Shown here: positions 35,289-43,537 of the stretch, piece by piece
Numbering within the stretch: the stretch's first letter is position 1
Layout: each line of letters starts with the position of its first letter
Assembly: GCA_964627805.1 (NCBI GenBank)
Contig: CAZVLA010000049.1
Location: 1 to 64,000, forward strand
Reading direction: 5' to 3'
DNA length: 64,000 bases
Source: CAZAMI01 sp964627805
GTDB taxonomy: Archaea > Thermoproteota > Thermoprotei_A > Sulfolobales > NBVN01
Notes under the pieces: generated by a model
The model's database searches: none
Seen by the model: only the letters and a program-made list of their open reading frames with translations
What the model was told of the DNA's origin: nothing
Translations under genes and position numbers: made by a program

Positions 35289-36035
35289 GTGTGTTTGGTG
35301 CGATTTGTGGGGGTCATACATAGGTACTTAAGGGGTGGTAGGTGTAGAGTAGTAGTAGCTATAGATAACCCAAGAATAGACCTACAGAGCGTTAGGGAGG
35401 TCATCAAATCAACATCAGAGTACACGGACTGCTTCAAAATAGGGCTTCCCTACATAGTCAGCAAAGGTATTAGGCAGGTAGGTGCGGTAGTTAAGGAGTT
35501 CAGTGACAAGTACTTCATAGCTGACCTAAAGCTAGCTGATGTAGGGTTCGTAATGAGTATGGCTGCCGAGGAGGTAGCTAGGTACGGATTCGATGCGGTA
35601 GTAGCTCACGCATTCGTTGGTTATAATGAAGCACTTGATGAATTAGTTAAGAAGGTTAGAGAACTTGAGTTAGACCTCATACTACAGACCAGCATGACTC
35701 ATAATGGAAGCTCATCAACTATAGATAGGTTAGTACCTGAGATTAAGGCAGTAATTAACGCAGTTAACCCGGACGGGGTAATAGCGCCAGCGAATAAGCC
35801 TGAACGTATTAGGGAGTTGAGGGAGTCCTTTGGTTGGGGATTAGCTATATTAGCTCCGGGAATAATGAGTAAGTCCGTGAGGCCTGGCGAGGCATTATGT
35901 GCTGGTGCCGATGCCGAGATCATAGGTAGGTGGATAGTAACCTCACCTAACCCAGCAAGTGCCTTACGTAGGATCTTAGAGCTTCAGGATCAATACTTAA
36001 GTGAGAATAGAGGTAAGTGCATTGAGAGATCCTGA
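35289..36035 (+). CDS. pyrF: orotidine 5'-phosphate decarboxylase
   Basis: The catalytic D-x-K-x-x-D motif appears as ADLKLADVG, with an upstream VVAIDNP strand and substrate-phosphate loop LAPGI. It is the last step of UMP synthesis. Length is 248 aa if translation starts at GTG 35289; a TATA box TTTATTAAAAC (35259-35269) places the transcript start near 35289, so a leaderless mRNA using this codon is plausible. GTG 35298 and 35307 are alternatives. No other pyrimidine genes are nearby. Confidence 0.9.
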   Translation: MCLVRFVGVIHRYLRGGRCRVVVAIDNPRIDLQSVREVIKSTSEYTDCFKIGLPYIVSKGIRQVGAVVKEFSDKYFIADLKLADVGFVMSMAAEEVARYGFDAVVAHAFVGYNEALDELVKKVRELELDLILQTSMTHNGSSSTIDRLVPEIKAVINAVNPDGVIAPANKPERIRELRESFGWGLAILAPGIMSKSVRPGEALCAGADAEIIGRWIVTSPNPASALRRILELQDQYLSENRGKCIERS

Positions 36036-36077
36036 GTTAATTATTGAGCTAGGCGATTAAAGGTATTTATTGTTTTG

Positions 36078-36165
36078 TGAATGACCCCGCCGGCTCCCCG
36101 CTTCATCCCAACCCCAATACGGGAGTGTCTGCGAGGTCCAGTCGTCTCTACCCGAATAGCTTAAT
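36078..36165 (-). other. GC-rich element: possible remnant IS605/TnpB right end or structured RNA
   Basis: GC is about 64% over 36081-36155, far above the AT-rich surroundings, in a gap before the PAC2 gene. On the minus strand it reads through GTTGGGATGAAGCGGGGAG, then GCCGGCGGGGTCATTCAC. The layout (ATGAAGC, then G/C-rich arms, then TTCAC) recalls the 3' ends of archaeal IS200/IS605 tnpB elements, where a guide RNA is encoded. The minus-strand frame ETTGPRRHSRIGVGMKRGAG also looks like a TnpB tail. There is no TnpB domain next to it. A structured ncRNA is the alternative. Family assignment is from memory. Confidence 0.4.
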
Positions 36166-36202
36166 AAGCATTATACGAGGCTTTATACTTGAGTTGAGGG
36201 TG

Positions 36203-36952
36203 GTGAAGTTGGTTACTAAGGTTAAGAAGCTACGTGACTTCAGTATCGACAATAAGGACTTAATAGTTGGATTACCCGGTATGGGGAGGGTAGGTTACGT
36301 AAGTGCTAATCACTTCATAAGGGCTTTTAAGGGCTCCCTAGTAGCTGAGGTGTACTCATCATACTTCCCACCGCAACTCATAGTTGGTAAGGACGGTATC
36401 TCCAAATTGTTTATAGGTCAGTTGTACGACATAGGTAAGGCACTAGTATTCACGGCTGAAACCCAACCACCTAGTTCTGAAGGTCAGAACGAGGTTTGCG
36501 ACGCGTTGCTTAACTTCCTAATGAGTAATGGGGAGTTAAGGTCGGTAGTGGCTGCGGCAGCATTCGTAGTACCTCAGGTAGGGTCTATTAGGAAGGTATT
36601 CGTGGCAGGTAATAATGAAGGCATTATAAAGGATCTAGTAAGTTTAGGTGCTGAACCATTGAATGAGGGGGTAATAACGGGTATTAACGGTGCTATAGTT
36701 GGTTGGGCTAGCTATTACGGAGTACCAGCTGCTGTAGTGCTTGGTGAGACGTGGGCACCTATAGTAGAGCTTGATGAAACCGATTACAGAGCAGCTAAGA
36801 GGGTTGTTGAAGTAATAAGTAAGTACTTAGGCATTGAGTCAGATACCCACTATATGGACGTAGCAGCTAACTCGGTCGAGGGTAGGGTAGTCACGATACT
36901 GAAGAGAGCAACACCCGAGAAGGCTAAGGAGGAGCGTCGTGAGGTGCTCTAA
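36203..36952 (+). CDS. PAC2 family protein (proteasome assembly chaperone-like)
   Basis: The signature DLIVGLPGMGRVGYVSANH and later EGVITGINGAIVGWASYYGV are typical of PAC2 proteins, which form assemblies and assist 20S proteasome biogenesis in eukaryotes; the archaeal role is less clear. I start it at GTG 36203 (MKLVTKVKKLRDF). An open frame extends upstream to 36077, but that part is the GC-rich element and does not resemble the family. It overlaps the HAD gene downstream by 14 nt. Confidence 0.85.
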   Translation: MKLVTKVKKLRDFSIDNKDLIVGLPGMGRVGYVSANHFIRAFKGSLVAEVYSSYFPPQLIVGKDGISKLFIGQLYDIGKALVFTAETQPPSSEGQNEVCDALLNFLMSNGELRSVVAAAAFVVPQVGSIRKVFVAGNNEGIIKDLVSLGAEPLNEGVITGINGAIVGWASYYGVPAAVVLGETWAPIVELDETDYRAAKRVVEVISKYLGIESDTHYMDVAANSVEGRVVTILKRATPEKAKEERREVL

Positions 36953-37658
36953 GGCTGTGTTCCGTAGCGACTTCGCGAAGTTATTAACTGGTATTAAGGC
37001 ATTCATATTCGACTTTGACGGGACGCTTATTGATAGTGTCGATGCCCATATTAGATCTTGGATAATAGCTATTGAGAAGGTACTTAAGGTAAGGATTAGC
37101 TACGATGAGGTATACCCCCTAATAGGATTGAGTGGTGTAGACATAATTAAGGAGTTACTCGGTGATTTAGGCCTTAAGCATTACGGTGAGATAAGGAGGA
37201 TTAAGGATAGGGCATACTTAATGATGGTACGTAGCGGGCTAGTGCAGTTATTTCCAGGAGTTACTAAGTTGCTTAGAGTGCTTAAATTAAGTAACTATAA
37301 AGTAGCTCTAGCGTCATCAACGCCTACCCACATACTTATGCATTTAAGTCAGTACTTAGGTATAGATAATTACATCGACCTGTACGTAGGCGGTGATGAA
37401 GTCAGGGTCGGTAAGCCTAATCCAGAGATCTTCCTTAGGGCGATTAAGTTGCTCAACCTAAACCCTAAGGAGACTATAATAGTAGGTGATACCCCATACG
37501 ATGTTAAGCCAGCTAAGGAATTAGGTAGTGTAGCCGTTCTAGTCAATCGTAACTTAAGTGAGGTAAGTCCTAAGCCAGACTACGCCTTCCCACTATTCCA
37601 CGAGTTAACTGAGGTAGTTCTTAAGTCACTAATCAGCCGGTGGCGTGCTCTTCATTAG
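36939..37658 (+). CDS. HAD superfamily hydrolase, phosphoglycolate phosphatase-like
   Basis: Motif I FIFDFDGTLIDS, motif II ALASSTPT, motif III KPNPEIF and motif IV IIVGDTPYDV are all present with an alpha-helical cap (about residues 30-95). The 239-aa size suits a subfamily IA phosphatase acting on small sugar phosphates or phosphoglycolate. GTG start lies inside the end of the PAC2 gene. The 3' end overlaps the convergent gene at 37633 by 26 nt. Confidence 0.88.
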   Translation: MRCSKAVFRSDFAKLLTGIKAFIFDFDGTLIDSVDAHIRSWIIAIEKVLKVRISYDEVYPLIGLSGVDIIKELLGDLGLKHYGEIRRIKDRAYLMMVRSGLVQLFPGVTKLLRVLKLSNYKVALASSTPTHILMHLSQYLGIDNYIDLYVGGDEVRVGKPNPEIFLRAIKLLNLNPKETIIVGDTPYDVKPAKELGSVAVLVNRNLSEVSPKPDYAFPLFHELTEVVLKSLISRWRALH

Positions 37659-37995
37659 GTCTAGTTGCGTGGGTCTCATCACTCCCGTAGTAAAGCTTAG
37701 TAGCCTCCCTTAATATCTCATCCTCACTCATTACTTCCTCAATTAACTGATACTCAGCAAAACCTTCCTTCCTCTCATACTTACTCAACCTCTTAAGTAC
37801 TAACTTAATAGCCCTCCTCTGCGGATGTAGAGCTACTTGAGTATAGGCCCTAATTAACGCGTCGATTGTTGCTTGATGAAGTACTATAGCTTCGTCACTT
37901 AATTGCAGTATGACCCTTACGTGCCTATGTCCAGGAGGTATGAATACGGTTAACGACCTAATGTCGGAGTTCCTCAATACCTTAACACTAACCAA
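37633..37995 (-). CDS. hypothetical protein, 120 aa
   Basis: Not recognised. It has an N-terminal beta-rich part (SLTVFIPPGHRHVRVILQL), then helices (TIDALIRAYTQVALHPQRRAIKLVLKRL) and an acidic C-terminus with a His-containing tail (GSDETHATRPNEEHATG). The TTG start has GGTGGT 5-6 nt upstream. Its 3' 26 nt overlap the HAD gene on the other strand, an unusually long convergent overlap for this window. Confidence 0.55.
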   Translation of the reverse strand: MVSVKVLRNSDIRSLTVFIPPGHRHVRVILQLSDEAIVLHQATIDALIRAYTQVALHPQRRAIKLVLKRLSKYERKEGFAEYQLIEEVMSEDEILREATKLYYGSDETHATRPNEEHATG

Positions 37996-38141
37996 GCATT
38001 ACCACCTAATAAATAGTATTACCCTCCAATCCCTAATTAGTTAATTCCTGCTTAAGGTATTACAGCGTACTTAGGGGAGGGTACATGTTTTTTAAGTAAC
38101 TACGTTATTACCTCTAGAGAATTAAGACTTAGGGTAGCGCC

Positions 38142-39737
38142 GTGGAGTTAGTCGGTATCGTAGGTAGCGGAGCGACCTCGGTGTACGCACCAATAATTGT
38201 TTATGAAGGCAAGGAATCACTTGTTAAGGAGGAGAATCTAGTAGTTATTGAGGACAGTAAAAGAGGTAGTAAGTACTTAGGCGTTATTAGGCAGTTAAAG
38301 AGGCTGGATCCCTTCCTAAACCCATGGCAGAGAACGACATACGTAGATAAGCCAGAGCTAGTTAACTCAGGCACGTTCCCTCACTCAGTGGGTTATATAC
38401 ATATAATAGGTATGTTAAGCTCTGAGGGTGAGTTAAGTCAGTCTTTATTACCTCCTAACCCGGGATCTAAGGTATTACTCATTCAATCACCAAGCGACAT
38501 ACCGGAGCTTAAATTAGGTGAGGGATTAGTTATTGGTAAGCATAAGTTCTCAGGTATTGAGATACCGATTAGTAAGGAGTCCTTAAGGTACCACATACTA
38601 GTCGTAGGAGCTACTGGAGTAGGTAAGTCTAGGTTAGTTACAGCTTTGATTAGGGAGGTTATTAAGAGAACCGACTGGTCGGTAATAGTCTTCGACCACA
38701 GCGGTATGGACTACGTACCCTTCTTTAGTAAGGAGCACGTAGTTAACTCGTCAGATATAGTCATAGATCCCATAGTGGTTACTGAATTAATCTTCAAGTT
38801 ATTGGGGGGTGGGGATAAGTATAGTGAGGCCTACATACTACTAGCTACCACGCTCTACATGGCATGTATGAGCAGCTACGGCGGTAAGCTCGAGGAGTGC
38901 TCAGGAATTAAAGAATTATGTAGTGACAGTAGTGAAGGTAGTGACTTAACTAAATTCTTGGGGAACTCATTACCTTCCTCACGACGTAAGGTCATGAGTA
39001 GAACCGTAAGTTTAGATAAGGATTCAGTCATTGGCCTCGTAAGTAAGTTAGTTAGGGATGAATTACTTGAGGAGTTAGCTAAGAGTAAGTTAGTATGGGA
39101 TAAGGAGTGCTACTCCAGAGTACTTTCCGTAGCTGTTCCCTTACTCGGCGGGAAGGATTTAACCCAGAGTAAGTTTCAGATACTCCTTAACTTAAGAGTA
39201 GGTAATGCATTATTTAATTACTTAAGTAATAGGTACTTACTAGCTAAGGACATAGTGAGTAGGGCATTCAGTAGCAGATTAGTTATCGTTGACTTAAGTA
39301 CGGAGCATACAGAGGTTAGGAGGTACGTAGTAACGTCAGTGCTTCAGTACTTATGGGAATTAATAGATACTAATAGGAGACCCGTTAATACCTTAGTAGT
39401 TATTGATGAGGCACATAACTACGCATGTAGGTACTGCAAACCATCCATAGACGCCATAAGTAGGACTGCTAGGGAGGGTAGGAAGTGGGGTTTAGGATTG
39501 GTACTAGCTACTCAGAGGGTAATCGACATAGATACTGACGTTAGGAACAACATAAATACAGTATTCTTCAGTAAACTGCAGACGGCAGGTGATTATGAGA
39601 ACATATCATCTTTCATGTCACTAGCTGGCGTTAGGGAGGAGTACCTCTCAACACTAGGTAGACGCGAGTTCTTCCTAGCAGGTCTAGGCAACCCATTAGG
39701 TATACCAGTACTCATTAAGGTGAGTAAAGTTGGGTAA
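38142..39737 (+). CDS. herA: HerA hexameric DNA translocase
   Basis: The 531-aa protein has an N-terminal beta-barrel (about 1-130), Walker A GATGVGKSR (about residues 165-173), Walker B TLVVIDEAHNYA (about 424-435) and a C-terminal arginine-finger region near ISRTAREGRKWGLGLVLATQR. With NurA it forms the archaeal machine that resects DNA ends in recombination repair. Start GTG. It overlaps nurA by 8 nt. Mre11 and Rad50 genes, often in the same operon in thermophilic archaea, are absent here. Confidence 0.92.
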   Translation: MELVGIVGSGATSVYAPIIVYEGKESLVKEENLVVIEDSKRGSKYLGVIRQLKRLDPFLNPWQRTTYVDKPELVNSGTFPHSVGYIHIIGMLSSEGELSQSLLPPNPGSKVLLIQSPSDIPELKLGEGLVIGKHKFSGIEIPISKESLRYHILVVGATGVGKSRLVTALIREVIKRTDWSVIVFDHSGMDYVPFFSKEHVVNSSDIVIDPIVVTELIFKLLGGGDKYSEAYILLATTLYMACMSSYGGKLEECSGIKELCSDSSEGSDLTKFLGNSLPSSRRKVMSRTVSLDKDSVIGLVSKLVRDELLEELAKSKLVWDKECYSRVLSVAVPLLGGKDLTQSKFQILLNLRVGNALFNYLSNRYLLAKDIVSRAFSSRLVIVDLSTEHTEVRRYVVTSVLQYLWELIDTNRRPVNTLVVIDEAHNYACRYCKPSIDAISRTAREGRKWGLGLVLATQRVIDIDTDVRNNINTVFFSKLQTAGDYENISSFMSLAGVREEYLSTLGRREFFLAGLGNPLGIPVLIKVSKVG

Positions 39738-40908
39738 CTCATTAGATGAGCTACTTAGAGAATTACTTACTGAGGAGCCTGAGGCAGTGGCTAAGTTAGT
39801 GATTGAGTCCATAGATAGTGAGGCTATTAAGGTAGCTAAGGACGTTAGAGAATCACTTAATTGCTTATCATTAATAAGGGATACGTTAAGGAGTAGGGAG
39901 GATCCCCCATGCCTTAAGGAGTTACCTAGGTTAAGTAGAGGTGACTTATGCGTAGTAGCTATTGATACATCATACACCGCACCCCCTATCGACTTAATAG
40001 GTGGTAAGTTAGGGCTTATACTACTCTCGGTAATTAAGTTCGGTTCATGCGGTACTGAAGTAGTTGAGCATTCAGCGAAGGCGACATTAGTTAACAGTGA
40101 TGATGAGCTTAAGCTAATATCTAAGATAGCTGAGAGGGAATTCATTAGGAAAGCATTAATAAGTAAGAAGGAGGGGACGTTAGACTTCGATATGATAGTA
40201 ATCGACGGTGAGCTATTCCCTAGGGTGAGGCCCGGTGGTTCAAGACTATCTAATGATATGTACGAGAGATTGGTTGAGCTAACTGATGAAGTACTTAAGT
40301 TGGGTAATGAAACCAACACCACACTAGTTGGAGTACTCAAGAGAGTTTATGGTAAGGACCTAAAGATACTACTTAAGATACCTGAGCTCAAACTAGTTGA
40401 TAAATCCGTTGCTTCATACATACTAAGTAATGGTGAGTTCATACACCTCGGTGATTATTATAGAATACAGACAGCACTTAATGAATACATTAAGGAGTTT
40501 AAGGATAGGGATGAAGATATTAGATCCCTTAGAGAGAGGCTTAGGTGGATAAGTAGAACAGCTAGTAAGTCACCAATGACTTTAGCACTACACGTACTTA
40601 TTTATAAACCATTAATAAGGACGTACTTCTCAGTACCTGTTAAGGCTGAGGTACTACCTACGAATGAGTATACGATAGAGGAGATTACCTCCTACCTATC
40701 ACTAATAACATCACCCAACGGTGTCCCCTACCCGATCGACGTAGTTGATAGGTTATCTAGAGTGAGAAGGGATTTAGTATTCATTGCACAGCAGATGCTC
40801 TACAGTAAGTTAATTGAGTTACTAGGGGATGAGAGGTTAGCCTTAAGTATTGCTGGGTTAACGAATCCTGAGAAGATGTATGTAGCTGGCTTTAAAGGAA
40901 CTACTTAG
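39730..40908 (+). CDS. nurA: NurA 5'-3' nuclease
   Basis: NurA motifs are present: VVAIDTSYTAPP (catalytic Asp), DMIVIDGELFPR (second acidic cluster), and the C-terminal PNGVPYPIDVVDRLSRV block followed by NPEK. Length 392 aa. It is the nuclease partner of HerA, and the two genes overlap by 8 nt. It is followed after 13 nt by a phosphatase-HD fusion gene on the same strand, suggesting a three-gene operon. Confidence 0.92.
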   Translation: MGNSLDELLRELLTEEPEAVAKLVIESIDSEAIKVAKDVRESLNCLSLIRDTLRSREDPPCLKELPRLSRGDLCVVAIDTSYTAPPIDLIGGKLGLILLSVIKFGSCGTEVVEHSAKATLVNSDDELKLISKIAEREFIRKALISKKEGTLDFDMIVIDGELFPRVRPGGSRLSNDMYERLVELTDEVLKLGNETNTTLVGVLKRVYGKDLKILLKIPELKLVDKSVASYILSNGEFIHLGDYYRIQTALNEYIKEFKDRDEDIRSLRERLRWISRTASKSPMTLALHVLIYKPLIRTYFSVPVKAEVLPTNEYTIEEITSYLSLITSPNGVPYPIDVVDRLSRVRRDLVFIAQQMLYSKLIELLGDERLALSIAGLTNPEKMYVAGFKGTT

Positions 40909-40921
40909 CCTAGGTGATTAC

Positions 40922-41980
40922 TTGAGATACTACTACATAAACGAGAACTTAGCAGTAGCGGGTAACGTACCTAAGGGTAAGGAGGGGGTAGTATGCAGGA
41001 ACTTTAGGTTAATAATAGCTTTACTGGAGCCTAATGAATTAGTATATGACGTATCATTAATGAGGGAACTAGGCTGTGAGGTCCTCGTAATACCTACGAG
41101 GCCAGGCACGTTACCCACGGTACTTCTAATGTATGAATTAATTAATAGGATTAAGTACTTACTAAGTAGTGGTTCTAAGGTACTTATACACTGTAGTAAT
41201 GGTAAGTCCAGGTCATGCGCATTAGCTACCGCCTACTTAATGACTGAAGAAAACACCTCATTAATTGATGCATTGACTAGGGTTAAGTTAGTTAGGGGAT
41301 CCGTACTGATTACTGAGCACCAATTAAGGAGGCTTAAGATACTTGAGTACCTACTGAGCAGGTTAACCAGTAAAGGTCTTGACGCGATGTATGTCTTTGG
41401 GGGTAGGTTCAACTTTGGAGACTCACTCAATCACGCATCGAGGACTATCGAAGTTAGTTATTACTTAATGAGGGAGCTAGGTAGGGAGTTAGGGCTCTCT
41501 AGGGTTGAGGAGGTAACTACATTATTAGCTTCTGGGCTTCATGACATAGGTAGGAAGTACTGTATTGAAGGTCATGAGGTGAGGTCATACGAATTAATTA
41601 GGGATTCGATTGAGTTATACTCGGTATTTGGTTCTGAGGTAAGGGAAGCTACTGCTTGGGTTGCTAGGTACCATAGGGTAGGCTCAGGTAATCCCTTAGA
41701 GAGTAGGGAGCTACCACCAACGATTAAGTGGTGCGTGGTTAGGGCTACGTCGATACTACGTATAGCTAATGTACTAGCTTCAAGCCCTAAGCATGAAGTA
41801 TGTAATATCACCGCAGACATAAGCGGTTCTGACTTAATTATGAGGGTGGAATGGTTGGAATTACCTCCCAACAAATTCGTTAGTGAACTGAATAACTCCT
41901 TAATTAAGGCATCAGAGCTACTGCTTAACATATTAGGGGTTAGTGATTTAAGGGTTACTCATGAGGAGGTCTATATATAG
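40922..41980 (+). CDS. dual-specificity phosphatase-like domain fused to an HD domain
   Basis: Residues about 1-140 are a cysteine phosphatase fold with the P-loop VLIHCSNGKSRS (HCx5R). Residues about 165-300 are an HD domain with NHASRT, GLHDIGRK, EGHEVRSYELI and ARYHRVG, like the HD part of exopolyphosphatase/GppA. The usual last metal-ligand Asp of that type (LRIAD) is Asn here (ILRIAN). I do not know this fusion as a described family. TTG start with AGGTGA about 6 nt upstream, 13 nt after nurA. It may hydrolyse phosphoprotein, nucleotide or phosphoinositide-like substrates; function is inferred only from domains. Confidence 0.78.
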   Translation: MRYYYINENLAVAGNVPKGKEGVVCRNFRLIIALLEPNELVYDVSLMRELGCEVLVIPTRPGTLPTVLLMYELINRIKYLLSSGSKVLIHCSNGKSRSCALATAYLMTEENTSLIDALTRVKLVRGSVLITEHQLRRLKILEYLLSRLTSKGLDAMYVFGGRFNFGDSLNHASRTIEVSYYLMRELGRELGLSRVEEVTTLLASGLHDIGRKYCIEGHEVRSYELIRDSIELYSVFGSEVREATAWVARYHRVGSGNPLESRELPPTIKWCVVRATSILRIANVLASSPKHEVCNITADISGSDLIMRVEWLELPPNKFVSELNNSLIKASELLLNILGVSDLRVTHEEVYI

Positions 41981-42002
41981 GTAGTTAAGAGGTGCTTAAG
42001 TA

Positions 42003-42542
42003 TTGGTATGCATATGCGTAGGTACGACTAACAAATGTAAGATCGAAGGTATTAGGAAAGCATTCCTTAAATTCTACGGGACAGTAACTTTAAGGTCATT
42101 TAATGTAGATAGTGGTGTACCACCGCAACCCCTAGGTCTCGAGCAGATATTCGTGGGAGCTAGGAATAGAGCATTGAATTCGCTAAGTAAGTGTGGTGAA
42201 TGCGTATTCGGCGTTGGTGTTGAGGCAGGAATCTTCAATGTATTTAATACGTACTTCGATGTTCAAGTAGCTGCAATAGCTGATAGATCTAATGAGATAA
42301 CCTACGGTATGTCACCGTCATTCCCTATACCTAGGTCATTCATTAATAAGTTACTGAGAGGCGAGTCTAGGGAGCTTGAGGATCTAGTTAATGAGTACTA
42401 TGGAACTAAGAGAATAGGTGAGGAAGGGGGATTCATAAAGTTACTTACTAAGTCAGTAGTTACTAGGGAGGACCTAACTTACTACGCAGTAGTCATGGCC
42501 TTAGTACCTAGGCTAAATACCAACCTATACTTCAGTAGGTAG
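42003..42542 (+). CDS. DUF84 family inosine/xanthosine triphosphatase
   Basis: The N-terminal VGTTNKCKIEGIRKAF, central GVEAGIF and the 179-aa size match the DUF84/YjjX family that hydrolyses deaminated purine triphosphates (ITP, XTP) to keep them out of nucleic acids. TTG start with GAGGTG 8 nt upstream. It lies 22 nt after the phosphatase-HD gene, so it is likely the fourth gene of the herA-nurA operon, consistent with a genome-maintenance theme. Confidence 0.85.
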   Translation: MVCICVGTTNKCKIEGIRKAFLKFYGTVTLRSFNVDSGVPPQPLGLEQIFVGARNRALNSLSKCGECVFGVGVEAGIFNVFNTYFDVQVAAIADRSNEITYGMSPSFPIPRSFINKLLRGESRELEDLVNEYYGTKRIGEEGGFIKLLTKSVVTREDLTYYAVVMALVPRLNTNLYFSR

Positions 42543-42558
42543 TACTCGAGGTGCATTA

Positions 42559-42567
42559 CTTATAAAT
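42559..42567 (+). promoter_or_regulatory. TATA box of the eL38 gene
   Basis: CTTATAAAT lies about 31 nt upstream of the GTG start, so the eL38 mRNA would have only a short leader containing GGTGAGG. The site is a clear archaeal TATA element and suggests eL38 is transcribed separately from the upstream operon. Confidence 0.6.
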
Positions 42568-42597
42568 CCAGTACAACAGATTAACCGGTGAGGTAGC

Positions 42598-42837
42598 GTG
42601 CCAGTAGAGATTAAGGATAGGGAGAGGTTCATAGAGATTAGTGCTAGAGCTAGTGAATGTAGGGTGGTTAGGAATGAGAAGGAAGGTATTGCCAAGGTTA
42701 AGGCGAGAACACCTAGGTACTTATACACGATAAAGATACCTATTAACGAATTAAATGACTTCCTTAAGAAACTAAAGTGCGGTAAGATCGTCGAGATAGG
42801 TAAGGGAGGTATTAGGAAGGAAATAAGTACCTCGTAA
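42598..42837 (+). CDS. rpl38e: 50S ribosomal protein eL38
   Basis: The 79-aa protein begins MPVEIKDRERFIEIS and contains ASECRVVRNEKEGIAKVKA, then RTPRYLYTIKIP, the diagnostic core of eL38, a large-subunit protein found in eukaryotes and part of the Thermoproteota. GTG start with GGTGAGGT upstream and a strong TATA box. A C-terminal extension rich in Lys and Gly (KIVEIGKGGIRKEISTS) is slightly longer than I recall for the family. It is convergent with the ASCH gene and its embedded sRNA. Confidence 0.88.
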   Translation: MPVEIKDRERFIEISARASECRVVRNEKEGIAKVKARTPRYLYTIKIPINELNDFLKKLKCGKIVEIGKGGIRKEISTS

Positions 42838-42848
42838 TTTTTGTGAAC

Positions 42849-42912
42849 ACTCAGTAAAACCCGCCATCATCACGCTACTTACTGCCCTCAGAATCGAGGG
42901 CCTCATCACTAC
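42849..42912 (-). ncRNA. box C/D guide sRNA overlapping the ASCH gene 3' end
   Basis: On the minus strand: box C GTGATGA (42903-42909), 11-nt guide GGCCCTCGATT, box D' CTGA (42888-42891), 14-nt spacer, box C' GTGATGA (42867-42873), 12-nt guide TGGCGGGTTTTA, box D CTGA (42851-42854). All boxes are consensus, with the C/D' half inside the last codons of the ASCH protein gene and C'/D beyond its stop. By the D+5 rule, predicted methylation would fall on A in UAAAA (D guide) and G in AAUCG (D' guide). It could be processed from the ASCH mRNA 3' end. Target not identified. Confidence 0.83.
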
Positions 42913-43483
42913 CTCTCAACACGCCTTTCTTAATGAGTAGTGATAATGCCTTCCTAACTACTCTCCTAACCCTACCCCTATTAACTGGTGATCCAGTTAA
43001 TTCCTTAGATACCTGCCTTATCGACTTACCCTTCCCTAACTCCTCAAGTACTTTCAACTCGGACTCACTTAACTCACTCCTTAAGTACCTAAGAGCTAAC
43101 CTACCGATGTCAGCAGGCTTAAGCCCTAAGTAAGGATCCTCAGGTATTAACTCATCAAACCTCTGAAGAACCTCAAACTCTATTATAGTTACTAAGTCAT
43201 CAGGCCTTACCCTACCATAGACATGCCTTAACTCCCTAAGTAACTCATCTTTAGATCTAAAACCATCCTTACGTGCATCATCATCAGTTAACTCCCTAAC
43301 CCTCTTGTAAGTAACTTTAGTTATCTTAGCCTTAGCTACAGGCCTACCCCAACTATGTATTATTACTTCATCGTACTTCGGTATTACCTTACCTAACCTA
43401 ATAGTTGCTTTCTTCCTACCCTCAAGCATTAACTTAGCGTACTCACCACGCATCATTATATGTCTCCTTAAGTATATCGGCAT
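42875..43483 (-). CDS. ASCH-domain protein with C-terminal helix-turn-helix
   Basis: Residues 1-110 form an ASCH/PUA-like fold: GEYAKLMLEGRKKATIRLG then VIIHSWGRPVAKAKITKV, followed by DDDARKDGFRSKDELLRELR. This is a likely RNA-binding module of archaeal type. Residues about 135-195 look like a helix-turn-helix (LSESELKVLEELGKGKSIRQ). The combination suggests an RNA- or DNA-linked regulator. The last codons overlap a C/D sRNA on the same strand. Start ATG or the following in-frame codons. Confidence 0.8.
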   Translation of the reverse strand: MPIYLRRHIMMRGEYAKLMLEGRKKATIRLGKVIPKYDEVIIHSWGRPVAKAKITKVTYKRVRELTDDDARKDGFRSKDELLRELRHVYGRVRPDDLVTIIEFEVLQRFDELIPEDPYLGLKPADIGRLALRYLRSELSESELKVLEELGKGKSIRQVSKELTGSPVNRGRVRRVVRKALSLLIKKGVLRGSDEALDSEGSK

Positions 43484-43537
43484 TTCAGTACCCTCACAGT
43501 CGTTCTATTATTGATTCCTTAATTCACTAAGGATTAC

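Noticed and set aside
36077..36202. N-terminal extension of the PAC2 protein
   Set aside because: The extension is Pro/Ser/Asn-rich, does not resemble the family, and coincides with the GC-rich element; a GTG at 36203 with a good ribosome site fits better.
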